A stretch of 64,000 bases of DNA from Amphibalanus amphitrite (lineage: Eukaryota; Arthropoda; Thecostraca; Balanomorpha; Balanidae). The notes beneath the pieces were generated by a model. It was given only the letters and a program-made list of their open reading frames with translations. It made no database searches and had not been told where the DNA came from. How positions within the stretch are numbered: position 1 is the stretch's first letter; each line of letters opens with the position of its first letter. The translations under genes were made by a program, and so were the position numbers. This document shows, piece by piece, positions 44,936-58,394 of the stretch. The stretch lies in NCBI RefSeq assembly GCF_019059575.1, contig NW_024883002.1, positions 1 to 64,000 of the forward strand. The letters run 5' to 3'.

Positions 44936-45875
44936 GCACGGTACCCGCGCACAGGTGGTGGACGCCTGTCTGCGGCGGTCAGCGCTGTGGCGTCACTTCA
45001 TTGTGGCGCCGCTGCTGGAGAACATGCGGGCGCGGCGGGCAGCCGGGCCGGACGGTCCAGAGCTGCGGGCGTTCTGTGACTGGCTGCTCGAGCTGGGAGA
45101 GGGACGCGCAGAGGGCCCCGAGGATGGGTTTGTTCAGCTGCCCCCGCACCTGGTGATGGACGCCGATGTCGACGCTGTCATTGACTGGGTGTTTGATGAC
45201 CTGGCAGGGCGACACGGCGACCGGGAGTGGATGGCGTCGCGGGCTGTGCTCGCGCCGCGAAACACTCGGGTCGACGAGCTGAACGCCGCAGTCACCGAGC
45301 GCTTCCCCGGAGAGGCCGTCCGCCTGCTGAGCGCCGACAGTCTGGTGGAGGAGGCCGAGCAGCTGGATATTCCACATGAGTATCTAAACACTCTGTGCGC
45401 TCCCGGCTTCCCACCTCACTGCTTGATGATAAAGCCAGGCATGCCACTCATGCTACTTCGTAATCTGTCCGCCACTGACGGACTGTGCAATGGCACGCGA
45501 CTAATCGCTGGTCGTATCATCAGCCCGCGACTCATGGAGGCCACTATCGCCTGCGGCAAAAACGCCGGAAGGCAAGTGCTTATTCCACGGCTTCCACTCC
45601 AGCCCCCGGATGACGCGTTTCCCTTCCGCTGGGAGCGTCGCCAGTTCCCCGTGCGGCCAGGTTTCGCCATGACGGTGAACAAAGCCCAGGGGCAGACGCT
45701 CGGTCGGGTCGCGGTCTTCCTGGAGGAGCCAGTGTTCAGTCACGGGCAGCTGTACGTGGCTGCATCGCGGGTCGGCCGGCCGGCGGATCTGAGGATCGCG
45801 CTGCCCAGAGGTGGCCAGGGCGCAACACCCAATGTGGTGTACACGGAGGTGATGGGCCGAGGTGATGGCCGGTAG
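44936..45875 (+). CDS. Helitron A Rep/helicase, exon 4
   Basis: Acceptor TGTCCGTTTCAG. Encodes the second helicase half: HGTRAQVVDACLRRS, then LMLLRNLSATDGLCNGTRL, MTVNKAQGQTL (motif V-like) and LYVAASRV (motif VI), and stops at 45873-45875. This is the expected end of a PIF1-type Helitron helicase, so the gene looks intact. Confidence 0.93.
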
Positions 45876-47148
45876 ATCAACGGGTCGCAGAGGCGACGGG
45901 TAGCCAGAGCGCTACGAGCAACGCGGAGAGGAGGAGCGAGGAGCAACGAGGAGAAAACGGCCGGCCGACCGTGATGCAGGACGGATAAATCCTGGCGAGC
46001 CAATGCGCCGTCAAGTGGAAAATTTACACATTTAACATAATGCCGCAACTGGCTTTGGTGACCTCCAATGCGCGAGCGCAACTTATATTTTGAGGATAAA
46101 TCAATGTATTGAGTGGCATGTTATAAAACATGTTTGATATGCTCTGATGATATATTTGATATTTGATGATATATTTTGATATTTGAGAGCACATCTAACA
46201 ATGGGCGTTTGCCCCCAGCTATACAATCGGCTGCGAGTAGCACACACCGAGTACTTCTCGGGGGGCCTTATTGCCGCTGCCCACGGCCGCCGTGTCTTCC
46301 CTCACCAGAGGTGTGCGCTCTGCACTCGGTGAGGGGTCTCGGGCGTTAAATAGAGACGCAATCCGATGTGGCAGCCTCCACGTGGCGGGTTGCGGGGTAA
46401 AAGCTAATAGCCACACAGAGCGACACGTAAGTATTTCACTGTTGTATTCACTAGATTTGATTGCGTTGCAGAAACATGTCATGTGCTGTCACCTGCCCAC
46501 TGCATCTGCTTCCACTTCTTATCACGACATGACTTAGTGTCAGCCCCGAGGAAGGCAAGAGGACGCACGAGCGCTGCGCTGGATTCTCCGACAGCATCTT
46601 CTCAGTCGCGGTGGTGACTGATACAACCAGCGTCTTACGGGTAAGGCAAGAAGTAAAGTATGGTTTGGTATGTGTTGAGTAGAGCTTCTGGGTAGGGTAG
46701 GATAGTGTAGCGTATGGCAAGGTTGAGTGCATAAGGGGCCAGCATGCGAAAGACTCAAACAACCCGTAATCAGCACCAGCACACTTTAAAGTATCAAATT
46801 TCACCTAACTTATACGAATGAAAATATAACCTCATACATCAAACTAATGGCCCCATGAACAATAGCAATCGAAACGTACAGTTATCGCGTGTATCCATCC
46901 ATCAATCCTGGGTAGGGTAGGGTATTGTAGTGTATGTTAAGTTTGAGTGCATAAGGGCCCAACATCCGAAAGACTCAAACAACCCGGTAATCAGCACCAG
47001 CATACCATACAGTTCAATTAAAACCAAATGTCAAACTTCACCTAGCTCATACAAATAAAAATATAACCGCATACACCCAAACTAATGCCCCCGTTAAACA
47101 TATCTATCAAAACGCACAGTTATCGCGCAAACATGGCCATCTATCTAG
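45876..47148 (+). other. Helitron A 3' non-coding region
   Basis: 1.27 kb after the helicase stop. It contains GATATATTTGATATTTGATG repeats (~46145-46185), GGGTAGGGTA repeats and two related blocks with ACTCAAACAACCCG (46752 and 46974), then the 3' terminal block. No credible gene. The same region in copy B is 55993-57261. Confidence 0.7.
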
Positions 47149-47953
47149 TCTATATTATGAATTATAACATGTCCGTACGTGTGTCATGCCTTATGTGTCT
47201 TATTGCGCCTGAAAGGCGCCGCGTAGCGACGTGAAATTTGGCATGCCGAATCGATGGGTTGAGGCGACCTCTGTATTAAAATTTGGGACAGATTGGTCCA
47301 GGGGTACGCCGTCAGCACGCGCTCGCGTGCGCCATAGGGTTAACACGGGAAACGGTCAAAACGAACATCGGACGAAAACCGGCCTGCGGCGCCCGCTTCC
47401 CGGCTGTATAAGTCGGCAACGGGTGGGCGCAGCGAGAAGCGGTTTTCACCACTGGATAGAGGAGAGATGGAACTAGCGTATTGATATGGTTTCATTGTAT
47501 AGCACGCGCCACGTGCAAGACAGCACCCCCGGTTGTGAAAAAATGACCGATTTCGTGCATTGCGAAGGAAAAATCGATGCCGCTGGAAAACGGCTTGACG
47601 GAATGAAATCGGTGTTGTATCATTTTGCAGACAAATGTACGTGTAATAATAGGAAAGCAAATAAAAAGTGACGATCCGTACCATTTCTTTAATAATGAAA
47701 AATTAATTTGAAAATTTGATTTGCACGGAGCGCGATGTCCTTTACAACACCAAAACGTATTGAAAACGATGATCAATCGTTATGAAACCTGCATATTCGG
47801 AAAGAGCATTCTTTTCTGACCAATATCCACCCAAAATATTATCGAAAAGTCAATAAACTTTTGTGAAAATGACTCAAGCACACGACCGTGTTTCGCTAGC
47901 GTCACGCTGTTTCCGACGGATTTTTACTGATTGAGTCGGAATGGAAAACTATC

Positions 47954-48026
47954 GCCCCCTACCGGGAATCGAACCCGGGACCTTCATGATGGAATGCAGC
48001 TACGCTACCGACTGCGCCAGAGCGGA
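47954..48026 (-). pseudogene. tRNA-Met-like module in Helitron B
   Basis: Same module and position as in Helitron A, with the GCAGCTACG variant of the truncated units. Confidence 0.7.
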
Positions 48027-48662
48027 CTCACGTGGGTGACGCTCCAATACCGTAGTAAATCAGATCTTGGTAAGCAAATGACTGAAATTTTAATGCGGAG
48101 AGAGCAAAAGTGTTTCTACGTATATAACTCATATGATTCCTTATATAACATTTTAGATATTTAAGCACACTTCATGCTAATATTTTATTTGCATAGCGTG
48201 AGAGATTTATTTATCTAAACTTGATCAAAATTTCCTTTTTTAGCCACGACCTTGATTTGTCGCATAGCAACGGGACACGCAACAATAGTGGTAAACAATT
48301 TCAGCAAGAGCAGCCGGTGAATGGGGTGAATGCACCACAGGCTCGAGTGATAGGTTTCGCTGTTGGGATTACTATTGACTATTCGAGAGGCGATCGTTTG
48401 AGTGAAATTTTGCGCCTATTTGTGCGTATTATCTGCGCTCACTTGATTGTTGATCGTGTCTAAGTAAGCCCTGATGTGAATTTCCTTGCTCAACGGCTGA
48501 TCATTGAAACCATTGAAACTTTGCGCGGAATTATTTGATTGAGTAATTCGAGTCATTCGGGTAGGTACATACCTACCATACCTGCCGTTAGCTTGATTAC
48601 TCATAAGTTGTCCAAAAGCATCATCTACTGTCTGCACTTTTACCCAGCTAACTTAGACAGCC

Positions 48663-50143
48663 ATGCCGCGTAATGAGCGGGGCAGTGCTGCTCGGGCGGC
48701 GAATGCCGCGGCCCAGCGCCGGCGGCGTGAACGGATGGCGCAGGCCAGGCGGGAGGCCGAGGCACTCCGTAACGCCGAGCGGGAAAGACAGCGACGGGCG
48801 GCCTTTGATGAGGCCCACATGGAAGCAGAGGCCGAGAGACAGCGGCAGCGGAGGGCTGACATGCCCATAGAGGTACGTGACGCAGAGCGGGCGGCCAACG
48901 CGAGGGGTCACATGGAGGGGCGCCGCAGAGCCGACCGGGCCAATCGAGCCGCCTGTGACGCCGACTCCGTGCTGTCCGATCGCCAGCCGGTGGCCAGGCT
49001 CGACACGGGGGCACGCGACACGGTATGTCCGCACTGCGGCGCCCTCCTCTGGCGAGAGGAGCGGGCCACTCTGTGCTGTTCGGGGGGAAAGGTAAACCTA
49101 GATCCCCTGCCCGCCCCGCCACCGCTACTCCGTGAGCTGTGGACGGGCGACACGCTGGAGGCACGCACATTCAGACAGCACTCCCGGCGCCTGAACACGG
49201 CGCTGTCTCTGGCGTCTATGATGACACGGGAGGTGAGACCGGCGGACGGTGGGTACGCACCATCAGTGATCATACAAGGTAGGTTGTATCACCGCGTCGG
49301 TCCGCTGCAGGCCAGAGACGGGGAGCGGCCATCATTCGCCCAGATTTACGTAAATGACCCAGACTGTGACGACCCGGCGGCAGAGGCCGCCCTTCGCCTC
49401 GGACATGTGCCGCTGCCCCGCGGCACCCGGGAGCCGGAGCGGGCGCGCCTGCTGACGCTGCTCGAACAGCTGCAGGTCCTGCTGCGTCAGGTAAATCCCT
49501 ATGTGCAGGACTTTATCCACGCCGCCGAGCTGCCAGAGGAGGAGGTTCAGCAGCAGAGACTGGTGGTAAGTGCCGACGCCCGCCCGGCCGACCAGCACCC
49601 CCGACGGTACAACCGCGCCGAGGGGTTCCGGGAGGTGGCCGTGCTGATGGACGAGGAGCCCGTCCATCAGGACATCGTGCTGCGTCGCCGTGCCGATGCC
49701 GAAGGTCCGTTCCTCCAGACGGTAAATGAGACGCACCGGGCGTTTGAGGCTCTGCACTTCGTGCTCCTTCTGCCGTTTGGCACAGACGGCTGGCAGCCGG
49801 ACCTACGGCAGGCGGTGGCAAACGGGCGCGGGGACGTGAGGGGCGTGACGCTGATGCAGTACTACGCTCATCGGCTGCAGCTGCGACCCGACCTCGATGA
49901 CTCACTGTTCCGCGCAGGACGCCTGTTTCAGGAGTACGTGTGCATGGCTTTTGCGCGCGTAGAGACCCAGCGTCTGCTGTACCTGGCTCGGAACCAGGCC
50001 GGCCTGCGTGCCGAGCTGTACCAGCGCCTCCAGGACGCGCTGCCGGGGGACGCCGAAAGGGAGCTGGCCGGCGGAGACCGCGTCGGTCAGCGTGTCATCC
50101 TGCCGGCTTCCTTCACCGGCGGGCCCCGGTACTACCAGCGCAG
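48663..50143 (+). CDS. Helitron B Rep/helicase, exon 1
   Basis: Same structure as exon 1 of copy A, at an offset of 10118 bp. One synonymous change was noticed (A39681 versus G49799, both Pro). The frame and the GTGAAT donor are intact. Confidence 0.92.
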
Positions 50144-50449
50144 GTGAATTATTTACGAGCGCGTTACATTGCTTATTATGTAGAAATCGGTTGTTGAATC
50201 AAATGATTAACCCGTGCCCTGCTGGGGGGGGGGGGGGGTAGTGTGAATTTGAACAGCCCCGCCCCGCTGGGATTTTTCGTGAATATCTCAAAAATTGTTG
50301 CCACCGTTTTTGGTACACATCATAGATGCATTATGATATGATGTGTATCATGAAATGAAATTTTCATGATATGACCGTGTTCATGAAACTACGGATATTC
50401 TGGGCTCTCGAGAACGGAAGGGCTGTATTTTGAATACTGACGACGTTAA

Positions 50450-51192
50450 CCCTCGCCGGCACAGGCCATTTTGCGTCCTTCGACTGCACGGGGGGGGGGG
50501 GCGACCCCCCTCGCGGTTGGCCCCTAATTGAGATAGAGCCTCGCCGAAAAAAACATCGTGTAGGTCGTCACGAGACGAAGCCAACGGTACCAGGTTTTAA
50601 GGTCATAGGTCAAATGGTGACCTCTGAGGTCAGTTCAATTACCCAAAAGTCGAGAAAATCGGGACCTGTTAGAACGTCGTAAAGTGTGGCTGTTATGGGG
50701 CTTTCCGGGGTGCTAATCACGAATAGCATATTAATTTTGATCGCAATGATGTCTTCATGCATTAAGGTCAGGTCGGGTCAGGTCAGGTCAGGTCAACCAG
50801 TAGGTGTTCTGCCGGGTATTCGTGGTAGGTGTCAACCGTCTCTGTCAGCTTCATAACATGCTCCGAAATCCGAAGGCACCAAAACTACTTCGTAAATGTT
50901 CAAATGGTCGCTAAATTCGAATTCAGCTCCAAAGACTAGCCTCGAAACATGTAAATCTCGAAAAGTGAGCCGAGGTTATCAAAGGTCAATGACCTGACCC
51001 GACCTTCAGGTGACTTTGATACCCACCCTAATGCCTGGGACCAACATCATATCACATTGTTTGAACGCTTGAAACCACGAAAAGATTGCAAACGCGCGGC
51101 TAATGCGAGCCGACATACTCCGAATCGCGATTCCGGCCAAACATGGTCTCGAAAAGTAGGTCACAGGTCAAAGGTCATTTGGGTCAGGGTCA
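50450..51192. mobile_element. TTAA-class element in Helitron B intron 1, right end missing
   Basis: Counterpart of 40334-41075 at the same position and with the same missing right end, showing that the insertion came before the two Helitron copies separated. Confidence 0.8.
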
Positions 51193-51465
51193 TGAAATTT
51201 TCATGATATGACCGTGTTCATGAAACTACGGATATTCTGGGCTCTCGAGAACGGAAGGGCTCTATTTTGAATACTGATGACGTCACATTTGTGTCGTGAG
51301 GTCACGAAAGGCCACAATTCCAAAGAGCCACACAATCTCATCCCCCTCTCTCTCCCCCCAATCAGTTGGTCGCGTTGTGATAGGTGTATATGTCAGCCTT
51401 CAGATAGGATTTTTGCGATACTTCATTTCCTCATTTGGTGTTTCACCTTTGTCTCAATGTATCAG

Positions 51466-51713
51466 GTACCAAGACGCCATGGCCATCGTGCGAGTGTACG
51501 GCAGGCCGACGTACTTCGTGACGTTCACCTGCAACCCAAACTGGCCTGAGATCCAGGCGGCGCTCCTGCCCGGCCAGGATGCGCAGTCCCGCCCCGATCT
51601 GGTGGCCAGGGTGTTCCACCTAAAGCTGAAGGCCCTGCTGAAGGAGCTCACCACCAGCGGCATCTTCGGACGCTGTGTCTCCATGCTGATGGTGGTCGAG
51701 TTCCAAAAACGAG
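51466..51713 (+). CDS. Helitron B Rep/helicase, exon 2
   Basis: Counterpart of 41349-41596 with the same acceptor, donor and phases. Contains the TCNPNWPEI Rep motif. Confidence 0.92.
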
Positions 51714-52285
51714 GTGAGTAGGCACTAAAGGTTTGTGTTCGTGTGTGTGTGTGGGGGGGGGGCAAGGGGGGGAGGAGGGAGTGTGAAGGCAACCGATACA
51801 GCTCATCATGCATCAATTTTACGTCGTGTGCATAATTTTAGCGCTCAGGTCACTTAGGTCAGGTCGAACTTACAAGTCAAAACCGCAAGATTTTTTTTTC
51901 AGAATCGCAACATCTGCCCAGTTGCAATGAGCAAAGTGCAGCTTATGGCCAGCGGCAGCAGTGGCCCGAAAGGTCATGTTGGTTCATAAAAAGGTCACCA
52001 CCGCGTTTTTCCGACGTTAACTTTTTCTTGATGCATGGCAGAGCAATGAAAGCACCTGAATTGTGTGAATTTCACCGTCTATGATCGATTGATAAGTAAC
52101 ATTGCCCTTTCCTGTTAGGTCGTTACCCTCACCTGAGGTAAACTTTTCAGGTTAATATTTTACCTCATTCAACGTATTTGACTGGTCATGCACCCGTTAG
52201 GTTATGACTTTGACCTGAAGTAAATTTTTTTAAGGTCCTATTCTATCTCAAACGCCGCTTAAAACATTATTTACTTTCCCTGCAG

Positions 52286-54167
52286 GTCTGCCGCACGGCC
52301 ATATCCTGGTCATCGTCCGGCAGGAGGACCGCCCGCGGACTGCCGACGATGTAGACGCAGTGATCACCGCGGAACTGCCCGACCCGGCCAGGTCAGACCA
52401 GGCGCGCCGCCTGCACGAGATCGTGGTGAGTACCATGGTACATCGCCAGTGCGGCGCCGCCAACCCGACGGCCGCCTGCATGGACGGCGGCCGCTGCTCC
52501 AAGGGCTTCCCCAAGCCGTTCGCCAACGCGACAGAGTGGCGGGATGACCATCCGTACCCTGTCTACAGGCGGCGACCGGCGGCCGAGGGCGGCCAGGAGT
52601 TTGTGCGTGACGGACGGCTCATCACCAACCAGTGGGTGGTACCCTTCTCTCCATACCTGTCCCTAAAATATGAGGCGCACGTGAACGTGGAGGTGTGCTG
52701 TTCGGTGCAGAGTGTGAAGTATCTTTTCAGGTACATCTACAAGGGCCCGGACCGCCAGATGGTGCGCGCTGACAACCTGATCGGCGGCGATGACGAGATC
52801 GCCGAGTACCAGGACATGCGCTCGATCGGCGCCAGTGAGGCCTGCTGGCGTCTGTTCGACATGCCGATGAGCCAGCGGCAGCCGAACGTGGTCGCCCTAC
52901 AGGTGCACCTCGAGGACCACCAGCTGGTGTACTTCGAGCCGGGACAGGAGCGGCAGGCGGCCCAGGCCGCCCGACGCACCCACCTCACCGCCTGGCTGGA
53001 GTATAATCGGGAGTCGGCCGCCGCCGACCCGGACTGCCGCCGACTGCTCTACCCGGACTTCCCGTCCCGGTATACCTGGCAGGCCGGCCAGAAGGTGTGG
53101 CGCAAGAGGCGCCAACAGCAGGCGGCAGAGGCAATCGGCCGCGTGGTGAGCCTCTCACCGCGTCACGGCGACGTGTTCTACCTCCGCGTGCTGCTGCACC
53201 ACGTCGCGGGGGCGGCGTCCTTTGAGGAGCTGCGCACCGTGGACGGCGTGGTCTGTGCCACCTATCGTGAGGCGTGCTGTCTGCGCGGCCTTCTGCAGGA
53301 CGACCGCGAGTGGGAGGTGACGATGGAGGACGCGGCGCACGCACAGATGCCGGCTCAAATCCGGCGCCTCTTCGTGACGCTGCTGCTCTTCTGTGCACCA
53401 GCCGATCCGTCAGAGCTGTTCAGGCGTCACCTGGACGCCATGTCTGATGACTTCGGCCGCCGTCATCGCGACCTGCCGGACGAGCTGCGCGCTGCACTAA
53501 CACTGGTGGACCTGGAGCGGCAGCTACAGCAGGCCGGCAAAGAGCTCCGAGACTTCGGTCTGCCGGAGGTGACGCCCGATCAGCGGGCGCAAGCGGCTGA
53601 GCTGCAGCAGGCCGCCGAGCTGCGCCAGCTGCCGCGGCTCATTCAGGAGGAGCTGGAGTATGACGCAGCAGCGCTCAGAGACCAGGTGGCCATCCAGCTG
53701 CCCACTCTGCTGCCGCCGCAGCGCCACGTCTTCGACCTGGTGATGACGGCCGTCGACGGGCGGCGTCCGCTGGCCGTGTTCGTGGACGCCGCTGGCGGCA
53801 CCGGAAAGACGTACGTCTTCAACACGCTGCTGGCGGCGGTGCGCTCTCAGGGTCTGGTAGCGCTCGCTGTGGCCTTCAGTGGAATCGCTGCCACTCTGCT
53901 GGACGGCGGGCGCACATACCACTCGCGATTCAAGGCACCGCTGCAGGTGGACGCGACATCAACGTGCGCCATCAGCGCGCAGAGCCCGCTGGCGGAGCTC
54001 ATCCGACGGACGGCGCTCATCGTGTGGGACGAGGCTCCCATGGCCCACCGTCACCACCTGGAGGCGTTCGACCGCACGCTGCGTGACGTCACTGGCAGCG
54101 AGGAGCCGTTCGGCGGCAAAGTCCTCGTGCTGGGCGGGGATTTCCGCCAAATTCTCCCAGTCATCAG
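52286..54167 (+). CDS. Helitron B Rep/helicase, exon 3
   Basis: Counterpart of 42169-44050 with HUH, Y-x3-Y, Walker A and Walker B motifs retained. Base 54121 is G where copy A (44004) has C, changing Leu to Val just before LGGDFRQ, a conservative difference. Confidence 0.92.
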
Positions 54168-54452
54168 GTAACTAGCAACAACAGGCATTCAGTGTGTATG
54201 AGAAAAAAAAAATGTGTATCCAAAAATAGCTGTGGTACGTTTGCTATTTTTAGTGTAATTGAATACGACTGATATAATGCTCTTCCGCGCAATCGCATTA
54301 CTGCAGTTAACAGTTTAACATGTGAACTAAGTCGTAGCCATGAACATTCAACCGCTATGCCTTCAGAACGTATTCACTGATTTATATCGATGCCAGCGTC
54401 GTAAACATACTGCCGCAGCGGATTGATCGTAGACCGCATGCTTTGTGGTTTC

Positions 54453-54986
54453 TTTAGCTTCGCCCTGGTGGGAGGGGCTTTTTGACCACACTCGCCAGTT
54501 TACACTCACACTCGCCCACACAGTGAGCCCAGTAAAGAAATTTGAGCTAAATTTGTTATGGCCGATAATAGATCAAATGTGCATCGTATGAGTTATTTCT
54601 TATCTCCGGTCACATAAGGTCAACGGGTCTCCAGATTAAGATTAAGACGGGTCATCCAGCATTTTTTGCGATAACTTTAGGTAAACATGTTAGAACGATG
54701 CAAACACGTTAGTTAGATGGATTCAGTTAAACGACACAAATCGACAGTTATGACACATGACATTTTCTGGTAGGGTCACGACCTCGACCCTAGGTCAGAT
54801 TTTGCAGTCGGTCTTTTGAGGTGAGATTATACTTCATTCGACGCGTCTCAACGAGCGGAATGCGTCGCAGATAAAATCGACAGTACAACCTTGATGAGAA
54901 AGTTTCGCAGAAAAACGTTTCCCGCAAAATGTTAATGCTTTAGTTTTTCCCCTGTGGCTTAGACCCCCACCAGGGCGCCGGCTAAA
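54453..54986. mobile_element. TIR element in Helitron B intron 3, 534 bp
   Basis: Counterpart of 44336-44869, same ends and position. Confidence 0.7.
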
Positions 54987-55052
54987 CAGCCATTTCTGAG
55001 CATAAGTGGCCGTCTCGGCGCGTTTTTATATGCATATTTTTGTCCGTTTCAG

Positions 55053-55992
55053 GCACGGTACCCGCGCACAGGTGGTGGACGCCTGTCTGCGGCGGTCAGC
55101 GCTGTGGCGTCACTTCATTGTGGCGCCGCTGCTGGAGAACATGCGGGCGCGGCGGGCAGCCGGGCCGGACGGTCCAGAGCTGCGGGCGTTCTGTGACTGG
55201 CTGCTCGAGCTGGGAGAGGGACGCGCAGAAGGCCCCGAGGATGGGTTTGTTCAGCTGCCCCCGCACCTGGTGATGGACGCCGATGTCGACGCTGTCATTG
55301 ACTGGGTGTTTGATGACCTGGCAGGGCGACACGGCGACCGGGAGTGGATGGCGTCGCGGGCTGTGCTCGCGCCGCGAAACACTCGGGTCGACGAGCTGAA
55401 CGCCGCAGTCACCGAGCGCTTCCCCGGAGAGGCCGTCCGCCTGCTGAGCGCCGACAGTCTGGTGGAGGAGGCCGAGCAGCTGGATATTCCACATGAGTAT
55501 CTAAACACTCTGTGCGCTCCCGGCTTCCCACCTCACTGCTTGATGATAAAGCCAGGCATGCCACTCATGCTACTTCGTAATCTGTCCGCCACTGACGGAC
55601 TGTGCAATGGCACGCGACTAATCGCTGGTCGTATCATCAGCCCGCGACTCATGGAGGCCACTATCGCCTGCGGCAAAAACGCCGGAAGGCAAGTGCTTAT
55701 TCCACGGCTTCCACTCCAGCCCCCGGATGACGCGTTTCCCTTCCGCTGGGAGCGTCGCCAGTTCCCCGTGCGGCCAGGTTTCGCCATGACGGTGAACAAA
55801 GCCCAGGGGCAGACGCTCGGTCGGGTCGCGGTCTTCCTGGAGGAGCCAGTGTTCAGTCACGGGCAGCTGTACGTGGCTGCATCGCGGGTCGGCCGGCCGG
55901 CGGATCTGAGGATCGCGCTGCCCAGAGGTGGCCAGGGCGCAACACCCAATGTGGTGTACACGGAGGTGATGGGCCGAGGTGATGGCCGGTAG
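55053..55992 (+). CDS. Helitron B Rep/helicase, exon 4
   Basis: Counterpart of 44936-45875. A synonymous G/A difference (45113 versus 55230) was noticed. It retains the KAQGQTL and YVAASRV motifs and ends at the same TAG. Both tandem Helitrons therefore appear coding-competent. Confidence 0.92.
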
Positions 55993-57261
55993 ATCAACGG
56001 GTCGCAGAGGCGACGGGTAGCCAGAGCGCTACGAGCAACGCGGAGAGGAGGAGCGAGGAGCAACGAGGAGAAAACGGCCGGCCGACCGTGATGCAGGACG
56101 GATAAATCCTGGCGAGCCAATGCGCCGTCAAGTGGAAAATTTACACATTTAACATAATGCCGCAACTGGCTTTGGTGACCTCCAATGCGCGAGCGCAACT
56201 TATATTTTGAGGATAAATCAATGTATTGAGTGGCATGTTATAAAACATGTTTGATATGCTCTGATGATATATTTGATATTTGATGATATATTTTGATATT
56301 TGAGAGCACATCTAACAATGGGCGTTTGCCCCCAGCTATACAATCGGCTGCGAGTAGCACACACCGAGTACTTCTCGGGGGGCCTTATTGCCGCTGCCCA
56401 CGGCCGCCGTGTCTTCCCTCACCAGAGGTGTGCGCTCTGCACTCGGTGAGGGGTCTCGGGCGTTAAATAGAGACGCAATCCGATGTGGCAGCCTCCACGT
56501 GGCGGGTTGCGGGGTAAAAGCTAATAGCCACACAGAGCGACACGTAAGTATTTCACTGTTGTATTCACTAGATTTGATTGCGTTGCAGAAACATGTCATG
56601 TGCTGTCACCTGCCCACTGCATCTGCTTCCACTTCTTATCACGACATGACTTAGTGTCAGCCCCGAGGAAGGCAAGAGGACGCACGAGCGCTGCGCTGGA
56701 TTCTCCGACAGCATCTTCTCAGTCGCGGTGGTGACTGATACAACCAGCGTCTTACGGGTAAGGCAAGAAGTAAAGTATGGTTTGGTATGTGTTGAGTAGA
56801 GCTTCTGGGTAGGGTAGGATAGTGTAGCGTATGGCAAGGTTGAGTGCATAAGGGGCCAGCATGCGAAAGACTCAAACAACCCGTAATCAGCACCAGCACA
56901 CTTTAAAGTATCAAATTTCACCTAACTTATACGAATGAAAATATAACCTCATACATCAAACTAATGGCCCCATGAACAATAGCAATCGAAACGTACAGTT
57001 ATCGCGTGTATCCATCCATCAATCCTGGGTAGGGTAGGGTATTGTAGTGTATGTTAAGTTTGAGTGCATAAGGGCCCAACATCCGAAAGACTCAAACAAC
57101 CCGGTAATCAGCACCAGCATACCATACAGTTCAATTAAAACCAAATGTCAAACTTCACCTAGCTCATACAAATAAAAATATAACCGCATACACCCAAACT
57201 AATGCCCCCGTTAAACATATCTATCAAAACGCACAGTTATCGCGCAAACATGGCCATCTAG

Positions 57262-58394
57262 TCTATATTATGAATTATAAGTTGTCCGTCCATGCGTCAT
57301 GCCTTATGTGTCTTATTGCGCCTGAAAGGCGCCGCGTATCGGCGTGAAATTTGGCATGCCAAATCTGTGGGCGTGGGCGGCCTTTGTATTAAAATTTGGG
57401 CGTGATCGGACCAGGGGTGCGCCGTCAGCACGCGCTCGCGTGCGCCATAGGGTTAACATGGCAAACGGTCAAAACGAACATCGGATGAAAACCGGCCTGC
57501 GGCGCCCACTTCCCGGGCCCAAAACTCGGCGACAGATTGCCGTAGCGAGGTGGGGTTGCCACTGATGGGTAGAGGAGAGATGGACCTATCGTATTGATGT
57601 GGTTTCATAGTATAGCACGCGTCACGTGCAAGACAGCACCCCCAGTTGCGAAAAAATGACCGATTTCGTGCATTGTGGGAAGAAAAGCGATGCCGCTGGA
57701 AAACGGCTTGACGGAATGAAATCGGTGTGGTACCATTTTGCAGACAAATGTATGTGTAATCAGAGGATAGCAAACAAAAACTGATGCTCCGTACCATTTC
57801 CTTAATAATGAAAAATTAATTTGAAAATCTATTTCGCGCAGAACGCGATGTCCTTTACAACATCAAAACGTATTGAAAACGCTGATCAATGGCTATGAAA
57901 CCTGCATATTCGGAAAGAGCATTCTTTTCTGACCAATATCCACCCAAAATATTATCGAAAAGTCAATAAACTTTTGTGAAAATGACTCAAGCATGCGACC
58001 GTGTTTTGATAACATTACGCGTATTTTCCGACGAAATCGGATCGGTGGCTTCGGCAGGCAGGCCCAGGCAGGCCAATGAACCTTTGACAACAAACGGTAG
58101 CGGAAGGCACCTCTCGCCAGGGGAATTCGCCAGTAAATAAAATAAATTTATTCTTGCAATAACTCAGCCGCTACCGGGCCGATTGTGCTGAATTTTGGGA
58201 CTGTCCACGGGCACGTATCGAACGACACAAAACCATATGTAGGGTGCTAAATGCTAATGCACGTACACACCTGGAAAGGAGCAGTTTCCTATCTCAAGAA
58301 CGGCTGGGCCAATTTCTCTTAAACTTGGTACACACTACAGAACCAGTAAATCAATTAAATACCATACAGTTATCGCGCAAACATGGCCATCTAG
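57262..58394 (+). mobile_element. Non-autonomous Helitron (1133 bp)
   Basis: 5' TCTATATTATGAATTATAAG and 3' CAGTTATCGCGCAAACATGG then CCATCTAG. Closely related to unit 1 in the first ~750 bp, with the same GCGCC-TGAAA-GGCGC hairpin. No coding capacity. Confidence 0.85.

Larger units (their letters stand above)
37031..47148 (+). mobile_element. Autonomous Helitron, copy A (10118 bp)
   Basis: Begins TCTATATTATGAATTATAAC and ends ..ATGGCCATCTATCTAG. It carries a four-exon Rep/helicase gene (38545-45875), a tRNA-like module near the 5' end, TTAA-class sequences in intron 1 and another TIR element in intron 3. GGGTAGGGTA repeats (46685-46930) and an AACGCACAGTTATCGCGC block lie before the 3' end. 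Confidence 0.92.
47149..57261 (+). mobile_element. Autonomous Helitron, copy B (10113 bp)
   Basis: Nearly identical to copy A along its whole length, including both nested elements. The differences I noticed are homopolymer lengths in intron 1, the 4-bp CTAT repeat at the 3' end, and rare substitutions (49799, 54121, 55230). It ends CCATCTAG and abuts unit 57262. Confidence 0.92.

Noticed and set aside
37031..57261. The 10.1-kb duplication as a pure assembly artefact
   Set aside because: Copies differ by real substitutions and homopolymer lengths and have different 3' junction sequences (CTATCTAG versus CTAG), so it is more likely real; long reads should still confirm it.
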